Shown here in pieces: positions 46,061 through 55,548 of a DNA stretch of 64,000 bases. The DNA lies in the NCBI RefSeq assembly GCF_040655075.1, contig NZ_JBFAJC010000016.1:1-64000 (forward strand). The letters are read 5' to 3'. The notes under the pieces are model-generated. The model had not been told where the DNA came from, ran no database searches, and saw only the letters and a program-made list of their open reading frames with translations. The stretch is from Actinoallomurus sp040655075. GTDB taxonomy: Bacteria; Actinomycetota; Actinomycetes; Streptosporangiales; Streptosporangiaceae. Made by a program: the position numbers and the translations under genes. How positions within the stretch are numbered: the stretch's first letter is position 1; every line of letters starts with the position of its first letter.

Positions 46061-46266
46061 ATCCCCTGGCCGGATCCCGCACTGTCTCCGGCCGGTCGGC
46101 GCGTCATATTTCCCAAAAGCGACATTTTGCGGTATTTAATCTGGGAAGACTCTCATGCTGCCGCACCGATGGGACGGGAATTCGTGCGAGTAGCCGCATT
46201 CCCCTTGCGCGAAAGAGGGGAACCCCCGAGAGTCGTCAGAGACGTTCCTTCGACCCCCCTAGGGCA

Positions 46267-47166
46267 ATGAGCAACGAAGCCGAGATCCTGCCGAACCTCT
46301 TCCGCGAGGAAGTCCGCGAAGAGACGTTCGAGATCGTCATGCGCGGCTACAACCGCCGTCAGGTCGACGAATACATCGCCCGTACCCGCAACCAGATCCG
46401 CGAGCTCGAGGCACGGCTGTCGCGCGCCCTCGACGAGGTCGAGCGCACCCGCCGGGAGATGTCCGAGGTCCGCGAGGCCCGGCGTCCCACCGGTGACGAC
46501 CTCAGCGAGCGGCTTCGCCAGATCATCAACCTCGCCGAAGAAGAGGCCCAGTCGAAGCTGAGTGAGGCCGAGCGCAAGGTCGCCCACATCCAGCAGGAGG
46601 CCGAGCACGAGGCCAAGCGCGTCGTCGACGAGGCCCAGAACAAGTCCGAGCGTGCCGTCGCCCAGGCCCAGGAGAACGCCGGCCACATGCTGTCGGCGGC
46701 TCAGCAGGAGTCCGAGCGCATCATGTCCGCGGCCAAGAACGAAGCGGACAGTCTGGTCACCGACGCCCGCACTGAGGCCGAACGTACGCTCACCACCGCC
46801 GAGCGCCGTTCCTCGGTCATCAACGAGGGCGCCACCGAGCGGCTTTCCCAGCTGACGAAGCAGCACACGCAGGCGCTTACCCGGCTCAACGAGATCACCG
46901 ACACGCTGGTGACGCTCCTGGAGCAGGAGGAGAAGGCCGGCCCGCTGGAGCAGATGGTCGCCAACGCCGTCGGGTCGCAGGGCGAGCAGGACCCGCCCGC
47001 CGCCCGTCCCGAGCCGCCGCAGTCCCCGGCCGGCCGCCACCACCAGGCCCAGACGCCGCCCCAGGTCCCGGCCCAGCCGCCGCAGCCGCCGCAGCAGCAG
47101 CCGCAGCCGCCGCAGGAACGCAACGTGCAGGTCTTCCCTGCCGCCGGCGACCATAACGCGGAGTGA
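46267..47166 (+). CDS. DivIVA-domain coiled-coil protein
   Basis: 299 residues. The N-terminus has a DivIVA-like motif (FEIVMRGYNRRQVDEYIARTRNQI), followed by a long coiled coil (~40-230) with Ala/Glu heptads, and a Pro/Gln-rich tail (~235-299). Actinomycete DivIVA relatives organise polar growth and the apical cell-wall machinery. It is shorter than Scy and lacks the intercalated DivIVA signature of Wag31, so the exact paralogue is not clear. Confidence 0.85.
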   Translation: MSNEAEILPNLFREEVREETFEIVMRGYNRRQVDEYIARTRNQIRELEARLSRALDEVERTRREMSEVREARRPTGDDLSERLRQIINLAEEEAQSKLSEAERKVAHIQQEAEHEAKRVVDEAQNKSERAVAQAQENAGHMLSAAQQESERIMSAAKNEADSLVTDARTEAERTLTTAERRSSVINEGATERLSQLTKQHTQALTRLNEITDTLVTLLEQEEKAGPLEQMVANAVGSQGEQDPPAARPEPPQSPAGRHHQAQTPPQVPAQPPQPPQQQPQPPQERNVQVFPAAGDHNAE

Positions 47167-47210
47167 GATGATCAGGCCGGTGATGTTGGCCGGTCACCGG
47201 CCTGATCATC
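47167..47210 (+). terminator. Strong rho-independent-like hairpin
   Basis: A perfect 17-bp stem (gatgatcaggccggtga with its complement at 47194-47210) and a 10-nt loop immediately after the DivIVA-like gene. It lacks a long T-tract, as is usual in actinomycetes. Confidence 0.8.
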
Positions 47211-47224
47211 TACAGTCCTAGTCT

Positions 47225-47755
47225 GTGAGACGACAACGCGACGGCGCGGGCACCGTACGCCCGATCCGCTACATGGGCGATCCCGTGCTTCGCACCGAAT
47301 GCGACCCGGTACGGTCGTTCGACGACGACCTGCGGCGGCTGATCGACGACATGTTCGCGTCGATGTACGCCAACGACGGCGCTGGGCTGGCCGCCAACCA
47401 GATCGGCGTCTCCCTGCAGGTCTTCGTGTACGACTGCGACGATGACGCCGGCCGCAACCACGTCGGCCACGTCGTCAACCCGGTGCTGATCGACACCGAC
47501 GGCGCGACCATCGAGGACGACGAGGGCTGCCTGTCGCTGCCCGGCCTCCGCTTCCCGACCCCGCGCCACGCCCACGCCGTCGTCGAAGGCGTCGACATGA
47601 CCGGCAAGCCGCTGCGAGTCGAGGGCACCGGCTACTTCGCCCGCTGCCTCCAGCACGAGACGGGCCACCTCAAGGGCCGGCTCTACGTCGACACCCTGAA
47701 GGGCGACGCGCGAAAGGCGGCTCTCCGCGCCGTCCGCTCCGCCGACTGGAGCTGA
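47225..47755 (+). CDS. def: Peptide deformylase
   Basis: 176 residues, GTG start. Motif 1 GAGLAANQIG, motif 2 EGCLSLPG (metal Cys) and motif 3 CLQHETGHLKG (two metal His and catalytic Glu) are all present. Removes the N-formyl group from new proteins. In motif 3 the usual Asp before the second His (HExDH) is Gly, a mild departure that keeps the metal ligands. Confidence 0.94.
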   Translation: MRRQRDGAGTVRPIRYMGDPVLRTECDPVRSFDDDLRRLIDDMFASMYANDGAGLAANQIGVSLQVFVYDCDDDAGRNHVGHVVNPVLIDTDGATIEDDEGCLSLPGLRFPTPRHAHAVVEGVDMTGKPLRVEGTGYFARCLQHETGHLKGRLYVDTLKGDARKAALRAVRSADWS

Positions 47756-47762
47756 TCCCGGG

Positions 47763-48173
47763 TCACGCGTCTGTGGGGATGCTCCCGTCGGGGATCGCGT
47801 CGAGGAGACGACCCCACTCCGGATAGGTCGCCACCTTCCGCAGGTGCATCCGCATGATCTTTCCGCCCAGCTGGGGATCCATGTCGTCGGACAGGCGCAC
47901 CGCCGACAGTCGCGCGAGGTGCAGCAGGATCCCGAAGTCGCCCTCAAGGTGCACCGGGTCGTACAAGTAGCGCTCCAGGGCGGCCAGGTCCTCGATCCCC
48001 ACGCAGTACGCGTGGGTGTATCCCTCGGCGGGATCGCCAAGGTCCTGGCCGACGCTGGAGAACGATGCCGCGTCGACGGTCGCCGTACGCCTCATGGCCG
48101 CCAGCACTTCGGCCCGCTGTTCTTCCGTGGTCTCTTCCTTGAAGCTGAACCGCAGCAGATTGACGATCATCAT
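47763..48173 (-). CDS. Dabb (stress-responsive alpha/beta barrel) family protein
   Basis: 136 residues: IVNLLRFSFKEETTEEQRAEV, VGQDLGDPAEGYTHAYCVGIEDLAALERYLYDPVH. This is the ferredoxin-like Dabb fold, seen in stress proteins and polyketide cyclases; the C-terminal ~40 residues are extra. Divergent from a TetR gene, so likely its target. Function not predictable. Confidence 0.85.
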   Translation of the reverse strand: MMIVNLLRFSFKEETTEEQRAEVLAAMRRTATVDAASFSSVGQDLGDPAEGYTHAYCVGIEDLAALERYLYDPVHLEGDFGILLHLARLSAVRLSDDMDPQLGGKIMRMHLRKVATYPEWGRLLDAIPDGSIPTDA

Positions 48174-48262
48174 CGTTCCCTTCGTCGCAGGTCACCCGAC
48201 CTGTACTGAACCGACGAGTTCACCATAGTTTCCTCATGAAGAAATTTACTAGTGGGTTCAAC

Positions 48263-48281
48263 GAACTGATCTGATCGGTTC
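48263..48281. promoter_or_regulatory. Candidate TetR operator
   Basis: Near-perfect 19-bp palindrome gaactgatctgatcggttc (one mismatch) in the 140-bp divergent spacer of the Dabb and TetR genes, a typical autoregulatory operator position. Confidence 0.55.
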
Positions 48282-48313
48282 GATGTCGTCGGCGCGCACG
48301 ATAGAGTGCGCCC

Positions 48314-48970
48314 GTGACCGGAATGACGGCCTCGACCGGGCGAAAGGGTGCGCGCGGGCGCATCGACAAGCGGCAGGCGATCCTCGACGCCGCCTTCACC
48401 GTCTTCGCCCGCCGGGGTTACTCACAGGCCGGAGTGCAGGAGATCGCCGAACTGGCGGGCGTCGCCAAGCCGACCGTGTACAACCACCTCAATGACAAGG
48501 AGACCCTGTTCCGACTCGCCATGGAGGCCGCGGCCGACGCGGTGTCGGCCGACAACGTGGCGAGCGTGGAGCGGCTGCGCGACCCCGGCGACGACCTGCG
48601 GGCGGCGCTGGAGGACGTGGCCTATCGCATGCTCCGCGTCTGTTGCAGCGAGCGCTCTCGCGCCCTGCGATGGCTGACCTACGCCCAGGTGACCCGCTTC
48701 CCCGACATGATCGAAACCGTGCAGAGCCGTACGTCGGACCGGCTCGCCGAGGCGCTGGCGGACCGGCTGGCCCGGCTCTCGCTCGCCGGTCGCCTGCGCA
48801 GATGCGAACCCGCCCAGGCCGCCGAACACCTCCTGGCACTTCTCACCGCCCCGATGGAGGCACGCACGTCGCTCGGCACGAGGCAGGCCTCCGCCGCGGA
48901 GACGCGCGCCGTGGCAGAGGCCGCGGTCGACACCTTCCTCCGGGCGTACGGTCCCGAAGAGATCACCTGA
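48314..48970 (+). CDS. TetR-family transcriptional regulator
   Basis: 218 residues. The N-terminal HTH domain is canonical (RQAILDAAFTVFARRGYSQAGVQEIAELAGVAKPTVYNHLNDKETLF). The C-terminal ligand domain matches the TetR_C_7-like group. Divergent from the Dabb gene. The ligand is unknown. Confidence 0.93.
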   Translation: MTGMTASTGRKGARGRIDKRQAILDAAFTVFARRGYSQAGVQEIAELAGVAKPTVYNHLNDKETLFRLAMEAAADAVSADNVASVERLRDPGDDLRAALEDVAYRMLRVCCSERSRALRWLTYAQVTRFPDMIETVQSRTSDRLAEALADRLARLSLAGRLRRCEPAQAAEHLLALLTAPMEARTSLGTRQASAAETRAVAEAAVDTFLRAYGPEEIT

Positions 48971-49150
48971 ACTCCCCGGAAGATCATCGCCCTGCTAGGG
49001 TCGGCGCGTGATGACTCGCCTCGCATCCTGGTGGCGCCGCTCATAGGCGGCCTGTCGTCACGCGTTCCCAGACCGCCACTCCAGAGCAGGTCTGGGTGAA
49101 GGTCGGCCGAGATCACACGCTCGGGAGCCGACCAGAGGACAAGCCTCTCC

Positions 49151-49483
49151 ATGACCCACGACGAGATCCACGGGATCCGCATCGAGATCGACGAACTCGA
49201 CCGCCGGATCGTCGCCCTGCTCGCCGAACGGGAGAACCTCGTACGCCGGGCCGGCCGCCTCAAGACCAGCGCCACCGCCGTACGAGCACCGCAGCGCGTG
49301 GAACAGGTCGTCCAGCGGGTACGAGCCGCGGCCGCCGACCTGGGCGCGACGCCGGACGTGGTCGAGCGCACGTACCGCGCGATGATCGGCGCCTTCATCG
49401 ACCTGGAACTGACGACCCTCGACACGTCGCCGGTCGACTCCGCACGGACCGAGGACACCGGTAGCCACGAACAGCCCAGGTAG
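49151..49483 (+). CDS. Chorismate mutase, AroQ class
   Basis: 110 residues, three-helix AroQ fold: IRIEIDELDRRIVALLAEREN, LVRRAGRLK, PQRVEQVVQRVRAAA, ERTYRAMIGAFIDLEL. Converts chorismate to prephenate for Phe/Tyr or a secondary pathway. No signal peptide. It stands alone; the 180-nt spacer upstream shows no gene. A disordered polar tail of ~20 residues is non-essential in the family. Confidence 0.88.
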   Translation: MTHDEIHGIRIEIDELDRRIVALLAERENLVRRAGRLKTSATAVRAPQRVEQVVQRVRAAAADLGATPDVVERTYRAMIGAFIDLELTTLDTSPVDSARTEDTGSHEQPR

Positions 49484-49506
49484 GCGTCCGGGCCGGAGAC
49501 GACGAC

Positions 49507-49533
49507 GGCCCCACGGTTCGAGACCGTGGGGCC
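49507..49533. terminator. Bidirectional terminator
   Basis: Perfect 11-bp stem ggccccacggt/accgtggggcc with a 5-nt loop between the convergent chorismate mutase and MFS genes. Confidence 0.8.
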
Positions 49534-49554
49534 GGGACGTGCGCTGAGTGAGGG

Positions 49555-51093
49555 TCAGTGCATCGGCATCGGCGTGTCCGCCGAGGTGCCGGTCGGCTTG
49601 CGGCGGGGCAGGAACAGCGCCGGGATGAACGCCAGTGCCAGCAGGCCCACCGCCCACCAGTAGGTGCTCTGGAAGGCGTCCGCCATCGGACCGACGATCT
49701 TCTGCATGATCTGCGGCGGAACCTTCTGGGCCGAGGACAGCCCGCCGCCCGCCGGGCCGCCGAGCTTGTCGGACAGGGCGTTCGCGAGCAGCACGGACAT
49801 CAGCGCCGTGCCGATGGAGGCGGACACCTGCTGAATGATGTTCAGCATGGTGCTGGCCTTGGGCACCTCGTCGTGCACGAGCGTCTGGATCGCGGCCGCC
49901 ATGGTCGGCATCATCGTCATGCCCATGCCGAGCCCCATCACGAACAGCACGCTGCCGAGCACCCAGTACGAGGTGTCGGCCTGCAGGACCGCGGTGAAGC
50001 CGGCCACGGAGGCGACCACGACGACCAGGCCGATCAGGACGACCCGGCCGGGGCCGATCCGGTCGGTGAGCTTGCCGCCCACCGGCATGGTGAACATCGC
50101 GCCGATCCCCTGCGGGGCGAGCAGCAGGCCGGAGGAGAAGGCGGACTCCTGCCGCACCGCCTGGTAGTAGAGCGGGAGCAGGAGCATGGCGCCCATGAAC
50201 GCGCACATGAAGAGCGTCATCGTGCCCGAGGCCGCCGCGACGGAGCGCCGCTTCAGCAGCCGCAGATCGATCAGCGGGTTGGCGGCGGTCAGCGCGCGGA
50301 GCGTGAACAGGACCACCAGCACGGCGCCGACGATCGTGGTGATGAGGACGTCGGTCCGGCCGAAGTCGCTGTGCTGCGCGCCCGTGGCCAGGCCGTAGAT
50401 GAGCGACGCCAGACCGGGCGACAGCAGGATGAGGCCCAGGACGTCCAGGCGTTCGCCCGGACGCGGGGTGTCGCGCTCGAGGATCCTCGCGGCGAGGAAC
50501 AGCGCGAGGACGCCGATCGGCAGGTTGATGAAGAAGATCCATCGCCAGGAGACGTCGTCGACCAGCCAGCCACCCAGAATCGGTCCGAGGATCGGCCCGA
50601 GCAGCATCGGGATCCCGACGACGCTCATCACCTGGCCGACCCGCGAGGGCCCGGCCTTCTGGGTGAGGATCGTCATGCCGGCCGGCATGATCATGCCGCC
50701 GCCGAGGCCCTGCAGGACGCGGAAGGCGATCAGCGACTCGGCCGACCACGCCATGCCGGCCATCGCCGATCCGGCCACGAAGAGCGCAATGGAGATCATG
50801 TACAGCCGCTTCGTCCCGAATCTCGCCGACGCCCACCCCGTGAGCGGGATGACGGTGGCCAGGGCGAGCGTGTAGCCGGTGGCCACCCACTGGATGGTGG
50901 AGAGCGGGGCCTTGAACGCGCCGGCAAGGTGGTTGATCGCAACGTTGACGACGGTCACGTCGAGGATCGACATGATGGCGCCGAGGACGACGACCATGGC
51001 GACCGCGAGCACGCCCCGATCGAGCCCGGCCGGCGGCGGTGCAGGTGCCTGCGGTGGATCTTCCGCGAGCTCAGGTGATGGCAGAGTGCTCAC
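49555..51093 (-). CDS. MFS drug exporter, DHA2 (14-TMS) family
   Basis: 512 residues from a GTG with ggaaga upstream. Motifs: LDVTVVNVAINHLAGAF (DHA signature), TGWASARFGTKRLYMISI (motif A), GGGMIMPAGMTIL, SWRWIFFINLPIG. About 14 membrane helices. By family, proton-driven multidrug or metabolite efflux. No regulator is adjacent. The substrate is unknown. Confidence 0.92.
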   Translation of the reverse strand: MSTLPSPELAEDPPQAPAPPPAGLDRGVLAVAMVVVLGAIMSILDVTVVNVAINHLAGAFKAPLSTIQWVATGYTLALATVIPLTGWASARFGTKRLYMISIALFVAGSAMAGMAWSAESLIAFRVLQGLGGGMIMPAGMTILTQKAGPSRVGQVMSVVGIPMLLGPILGPILGGWLVDDVSWRWIFFINLPIGVLALFLAARILERDTPRPGERLDVLGLILLSPGLASLIYGLATGAQHSDFGRTDVLITTIVGAVLVVLFTLRALTAANPLIDLRLLKRRSVAAASGTMTLFMCAFMGAMLLLPLYYQAVRQESAFSSGLLLAPQGIGAMFTMPVGGKLTDRIGPGRVVLIGLVVVVASVAGFTAVLQADTSYWVLGSVLFVMGLGMGMTMMPTMAAAIQTLVHDEVPKASTMLNIIQQVSASIGTALMSVLLANALSDKLGGPAGGGLSSAQKVPPQIMQKIVGPMADAFQSTYWWAVGLLALAFIPALFLPRRKPTGTSADTPMPMH

Positions 51094-51246
51094 TTCGGTC
51101 TTCCAATCATCAATCGCCCACATGGGCGGCTAGCTGAGGTTTTTGGGTTGGCCGGACCATGATGCCGGGTGGCACCGACAATCTGGCAATCGGAGTGAAT
51201 CCGCAGGTAGGACCGCCGGTATCGGTCCGAGGACGGAGCGGGACGT

Positions 51247-51675
51247 TCAGGCGTCGAAGCGGCCGGAGCGGCCCCGCTTCACGTCGCCGCGGCGGCGCTT
51301 GTTCTCCAGGCGGCGCTCGTGGACGCGGCGGCTCGGCTTGGTGGGACGGCGCGGCTTCGGCGGCGGGGCGGTCGCCTCGGCGAGCAGGGCGGACAGCCGC
51401 GCCTTCGCCGCCTCACGGTTGCGCAGCTGCGACCGGTGCTCCTCGGCGCGGATCGTGATGACGCCATTGACGAGGCGTCCGGCGAGGCGCTGCAACGCGC
51501 GTTCCTTGTACGGCTTCGGGAGTGCGGCGGACCCGGCCACGTCGAAGGACAGCTCGGCGGCGGTGTCGCTGGTGTTGACATGCTGTCCGCCCGGCCCCGA
51601 CGAACGGGAGAAACGCCAGCGCAGCTCGGCGTCAGGGATGACGACCGAGCCGCGGACACGCACGGGATCGGACAT
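51247..51675 (-). CDS. arfB: Alternative ribosome-rescue peptidyl-tRNA hydrolase ArfB
   Basis: 142 residues with the catalytic GGQ in SSGPGGQHVNTSDTAAEL and a basic tail (RRVHERRLENKRRRGDVKRG) that inserts into the empty mRNA channel of stalled ribosomes. Standard size for ArfB/YaeJ. Confidence 0.94.
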   Translation of the reverse strand: MSDPVRVRGSVVIPDAELRWRFSRSSGPGGQHVNTSDTAAELSFDVAGSAALPKPYKERALQRLAGRLVNGVITIRAEEHRSQLRNREAAKARLSALLAEATAPPPKPRRPTKPSRRVHERRLENKRRRGDVKRGRSGRFDA

Positions 51676-51993
51676 ACTGCTGATTATCCCTGGTGGGCAT
51701 GGTGCATGTCGCCTGATTTACGGGCGGGATCCTGCATCTTCACTCCCCCGCCCTCCGGACGGCCGGACGGCCCAACGGCCCGGCCAGGATGGCGTCTCCG
51801 GCCCTGCGCACACTCTGGCCGACGGCGCCCGGCGCGTGTACGTCGGGATGCGCGCCACGCCCACGGGGTGGTGTTGGACGCACCATCACGGTGATGGCAG
51901 GGCGTCCGCGAAACGGGACCGAGGCCCACTGACTTCGCGGGCGCCCTGCCGCAGAGTCATGAACGCCGATCGCGAACTGTGGAGGTGGCGTTC
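51676..51993. other. 318-bp spacer between arfB and the carboxylesterase
   Basis: No coding region supported. It holds the divergent promoters and a small inverted repeat ccatcacggtgatgg near 51890. No recognised operator or RNA. Confidence 0.5.
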
Positions 51994-53634
51994 ATGTCAG
52001 AACAACGAGACCGCGCGAGACCGAGGGCACGCAAGGTCGCCGTGGCGGGTGCGGCCGGGCTCGGCCTCGTCGCACTCACCGGGACGGCGGTGCCGGCGAT
52101 GGCCGCCGGGAACGATGACGCCGCGGTGGTGCGGACCGCAGAGGGGCCCGTACGGGGCGTCGTCGCGGCCGACCACCGGTCGTTCGAGGGCATCCCGTAC
52201 GCCGCGCCGCCGGTGGGGCCCCTGCGCTGGACCTCACCGCGACCCGTCACGTCGTGGACGCGGACGCGGGACGCGACCCGGCCCGGCAGTGCGTGCGCGC
52301 AGACGGCGGGCTTCCTCGGCGACGCGCCGAGCGTGGCGGAGGACTGTCTGTACCTCAACGTCACCACGCCCCGGCGCACCAGCGGGCGGCGCCTCCCGGT
52401 GATGGTCTGGATTCACGGGGGTGGCTTCTACTCCGGCTCCGGTGACCTGTACGGGGCCGAGCGCCTGGCGACCAAGGGAGACGCGGTCGTCGTCACCCTG
52501 AACTACCGGCTGGGCGTCTTCGGGTTCCTCGCCCACCCGTCGCTGGACCGTGGCGGGCGGCTGTCGGGCGACTTCGGGCTGGAGGACCAGCAGGCGGCGC
52601 TGCGCTGGGTCCGGCGGAACGCCGCGGCGTTCGGCGGGGACCCGGGCGAGGTGACGCTGTTCGGCGAGTCGGCCGGGGGCATGAGCGTCTGCTCGCATCT
52701 GGCCGCCCCGGCCTCGGCCGGGCTGTTCCAGCGCGCCATCGCGCAGAGCGGCCCCTGCGCCCTCACGACCCAGTGGCCGTACAAGGACGGGAACTGGCTC
52801 GTACGGCCGCGGGCGGACGCCGAACGGCAGGGCGCGTCGGTCGCGGCGAAGCTCGGCTGCGCCGGCGCGGCGGACGTCGCGGCCTGCCTGCGCGGCAAGC
52901 CCGTCCCGGCTCTGCTGGACGCCTCGGACGGCGGCCAGGGGTTCGGGCCGGTGTCCGGCGGCGGCGTGCTGCCGACCGACCCGGCGACGGCGCTGGCGAC
53001 GGGACGGTTCGCGAAGGTGCCCGTAATCCACGGCACCACGCGCGACGAGCACCGGACGTTCGTCGCCGCGCTCGAGTACTTCACCGGGCACGCGACCACC
53101 GAGGCGGACTACCGGAGCGAGATCGAGGGCTACTTCGGCAAGGAGAAGGCGGCGAAGGTCCTGGCCGCCTACCCGGTGGCGAAGTACGGCTCGGCGAGCA
53201 CGGCGCTGGCCACCGTCTGGACCGACTACAGCTGGGCGTGCACGGCGCGCCAGGCCGACCAGGCGCTGAGCACGCGGGTGCCGACCTACGCGTACGAGTT
53301 CGCCGACGAGAACGCACCGTGGTTCGGCGACACCCCCGCGCCGGGGTTCCCGACGGGCGCGTTCCACGCCTCGGAGCTGCAGTATCTGTTCCACGACGCG
53401 CAGTTCCACGGACCGCTCACGGCGGAGCAGCGTCGACTGTCCGATCAGATGATCGGGTACTGGACCAGGTTCGCCCGCACCGGCGACCCGAACGGCGGCG
53501 GAGCGCCGGCGTGGGCGCGTTCGGTCCCGGGCGCGGAGCGGGTCCTGTCGCTCGCCCCCGGCTCCGGTGGCATCCGGCCGGTCGACCTCGGCCGTGAGCA
53601 CCGCTGCGGCTTCTGGGCGTCCATCGGCCGGTGA
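51994..53634 (+). CDS. Secreted type-B carboxylesterase
   Basis: 546 residues from the ATG with ggaggtgg upstream. An N-terminal signal peptide (twin-Arg-like start, VAVAGAAGLGLVALTGTAVPAMAA) exports it. Catalytic Ser lies in GESAGG, the oxyanion hole is HGGGF, acid/base residues probably in GTTRDEHR and HASELQYLF. Hydrolyses carboxylic esters outside the cell. Cys pairs around AEDCLYLN fit the family's disulfide. Confidence 0.92.
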   Translation: MSEQRDRARPRARKVAVAGAAGLGLVALTGTAVPAMAAGNDDAAVVRTAEGPVRGVVAADHRSFEGIPYAAPPVGPLRWTSPRPVTSWTRTRDATRPGSACAQTAGFLGDAPSVAEDCLYLNVTTPRRTSGRRLPVMVWIHGGGFYSGSGDLYGAERLATKGDAVVVTLNYRLGVFGFLAHPSLDRGGRLSGDFGLEDQQAALRWVRRNAAAFGGDPGEVTLFGESAGGMSVCSHLAAPASAGLFQRAIAQSGPCALTTQWPYKDGNWLVRPRADAERQGASVAAKLGCAGAADVAACLRGKPVPALLDASDGGQGFGPVSGGGVLPTDPATALATGRFAKVPVIHGTTRDEHRTFVAALEYFTGHATTEADYRSEIEGYFGKEKAAKVLAAYPVAKYGSASTALATVWTDYSWACTARQADQALSTRVPTYAYEFADENAPWFGDTPAPGFPTGAFHASELQYLFHDAQFHGPLTAEQRRLSDQMIGYWTRFARTGDPNGGGAPAWARSVPGAERVLSLAPGSGGIRPVDLGREHRCGFWASIGR

Positions 53635-53722
53635 GGAAGGGGCCGGCACACGACGACAACCGACGCCGCCGTCCGCTGCCCGCGGGCGGCGGCACCGCAC
53701 ATACAGACCGCGGCGCGCCACA

Positions 53723-53842
53723 TACAGCGCCCTGGCCCCGGCGATCGACTCCACCTTCGACCTGGCCGACATCGCCGGCGCGCACCGGCGCATGGAGGCG
53801 AACGACGCGCTCGGCAAGATCGTCGTGACCGTCGGGCACTGA
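53723..53842 (+). pseudogene. C-terminal remnant of a zinc-type quinone oxidoreductase/alcohol dehydrogenase
   Basis: About 40 codons read LAPAIDSTFDLADIAGAHRRMEANDALGKIVVTVGH, the typical end of NADPH:quinone oxidoreductases (Pvi...f.l.di..AHr.mE...GKIVL). No catalytic part precedes it; the upstream bases are low-complexity. A decayed gene fragment between the esterase and the OYE gene. Confidence 0.7.
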
Positions 53843-53849
53843 CCCCGTT

Positions 53850-54923
53850 TCAGGCGGCGTGCTGATACGCCGGGTAGGTCAGGTAGCCCGCGTCACCGCC
53901 CTGGTAGTACGTGGCCTCGTCGACGGGGGCGAGCGGGAGTCCGGTGCGCAGTCGTTCGACCAGGTCGGGATTTGCGATGAAGGCGCGGCCGAAGCTGATG
54001 AGGTCGGCTCCCAGCCCGAGCCAGTGGTCGGCGTCGTCCCGTCCGGTCTGCTTCGGTCCCATCGGGAGCACCGGGTTCATGACGAGGGTGCCCGGCCACG
54101 CGCGGCGCAGGCCGACCAGCGCCTCTTCGTCGGTGGTGGCCTCGATGTGGACGTACGCGAGATCCAGGCGGGCCAGCTCGGCCAGCAGGGCGGCGTAGAG
54201 CTCGGGGACATCGCTCTCCTCGACGCCCCAGAACGTCGCGCCCGGGGAGAGCCGGATGCCGGTCCTGGAGGCGCCGACGGCCTCGACGGTCGCGGACACC
54301 GCTTCGACGGCGAACCGGATCCGGTTGCTCACCGAACCCCCGTAGCCGTCCGTACGCAGGTTGGCGTTCGATGAGAGGAACTGCGAGATCAGGTAGCCGT
54401 TGGCGCCGTGCAGCTCCACGCCGTCGAAGCCGGCGTCGACGGCGCGGCGGGCGGCCTCGGCGTACGACCGGGCGTGCTCCGGGACTTCGGCGGTGTCCAG
54501 GGCGCGTGGCGTCGGTGCGGGCCGGAGTCCGGTCGGGGTGAACACGTCACCGACGGCGGGGACGGCCGAGGGGCCGACCGGCCGCACGCCGATGGTGTCG
54601 GGGTGCGAGACGCGTCCGCCGTGCATGAGCTGGGCGAAGATCCGCCCGCCGTTGGCGTGCACGGCGGCGGTCACAGGTCGCCATGCGGCGACCTGCTCAT
54701 CCGTGTGCAGCCCCGGCGTACCCGGGCTGGACTGTCCGATCGGACTCGGCTGCACGCCCTCGGACACGATCAGGCCGGCCGTCGCTCGCTGGGCGTAGTA
54801 CGTCGCCATCGACGGCGTCGCCAGACCGCCGGCGGCGGCCCGTACCCGTGTCATCGGGGCCATCACCACCCGGTTGGGCAGCGTCAGACCGCCGAGCCGA
54901 TGGCTGCTGAAAAGGGTCGTCAC
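53850..54923 (-). CDS. Old-yellow-enzyme family NADH:flavin oxidoreductase
   Basis: 357 residues from a GTG with aaggag 7 nt upstream. FMN barrel motifs: LPNRVVMAPMTRVRA, QLMHGGRVSHP, DGVELHGANGYLISQFLSSNANLRTDGYGGS, GADLISFGRAFIANPDL. Reduces activated alkenes or nitro compounds. Divergent from a MerR regulator with an operator between them, so probably electrophile-inducible. Confidence 0.92.
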   Translation of the reverse strand: MTTLFSSHRLGGLTLPNRVVMAPMTRVRAAAGGLATPSMATYYAQRATAGLIVSEGVQPSPIGQSSPGTPGLHTDEQVAAWRPVTAAVHANGGRIFAQLMHGGRVSHPDTIGVRPVGPSAVPAVGDVFTPTGLRPAPTPRALDTAEVPEHARSYAEAARRAVDAGFDGVELHGANGYLISQFLSSNANLRTDGYGGSVSNRIRFAVEAVSATVEAVGASRTGIRLSPGATFWGVEESDVPELYAALLAELARLDLAYVHIEATTDEEALVGLRRAWPGTLVMNPVLPMGPKQTGRDDADHWLGLGADLISFGRAFIANPDLVERLRTGLPLAPVDEATYYQGGDAGYLTYPAYQHAA

Positions 54924-54982
54924 GTCGGGGCTCCTTCGTGGGCCGTACACCCGGATCTCGGGCACAGCGGTTACGCTAGAAC

Positions 54983-54998
54983 CTGACATTGACGTCAG
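54983..54998. promoter_or_regulatory. MerR-type operator in the OYE promoter
   Basis: Inverted repeat ctgac-attgac-gtcag sits in an overlong (about 19-20 bp) spacer between ttgcct and tagcgt elements read leftward, the classic layout for MerR activation of the flanking OYE gene. Confidence 0.55.
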
Positions 54999-55036
54999 AG
55001 GCAAGCTTTGTGTCGCGGTTCACAACGGGAGGCGAC

Positions 55037-55414
55037 GTGCGCATCGGGGAGCTCGCGTCACGGGCCGGAGTCAGCGTCCGGTCCTTGCGCTACTACGAAG
55101 AGCAGGGGCTGCTCACCAGCACCCGCAGCGCCAGCGGGCAGCGGCATTACACAGAGCACGATGTCGAGCGGGTCACGTTCATCCAGCGGTTGTACGCCGC
55201 GGGTCTGTCCAGCCGCACGATCATCGAACTGCTGCCGTGCGTCGACGCACCCAGCGAGGAGAATTCCGATGCCGCGCTGGAACGGATGGCGCAGGAACGG
55301 GACCGGCTCTCCGACCACATCACCGAGCTCATCCGGACCCGGGACGCGCTGGACGGGCTGATGGCCACGGCCCGAGCGCATCGCGAGTGTCTGCGGGCGG
55401 CGATGGCCCACTGA
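55037..55414 (+). CDS. MerR-family transcriptional regulator
   Basis: 125 residues from the GTG with gggaggcgac upstream. Winged HTH RIGELASRAGVSVRSLRYYEEQGLL, then a dimerisation helix. One Cys at LLPCVD and one near the C-terminus (HRECLRAAM) might sense electrophiles; this is a guess. Divergent from the OYE gene it probably controls. Confidence 0.9.
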   Translation: MRIGELASRAGVSVRSLRYYEEQGLLTSTRSASGQRHYTEHDVERVTFIQRLYAAGLSSRTIIELLPCVDAPSEENSDAALERMAQERDRLSDHITELIRTRDALDGLMATARAHRECLRAAMAH

Positions 55415-55548
55415 TCGGGCGCTGCCGCCAAGCGATCCCCGGCCGGTCCGCACGGGCTCGCCGGTGACCGCCGGGTGCACCCGCCAGGCGATCCCGGTCC
55501 CGTCCGTACCGGCTCGCCGGTGACCGCCGTGTGTGCCCGTACGCATGA

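Noticed and set aside
48971..49150. Possible tRNA or riboswitch in the spacer before the chorismate mutase gene
   Set aside because: No cloverleaf with a T-loop or recognisable aptamer could be drawn.
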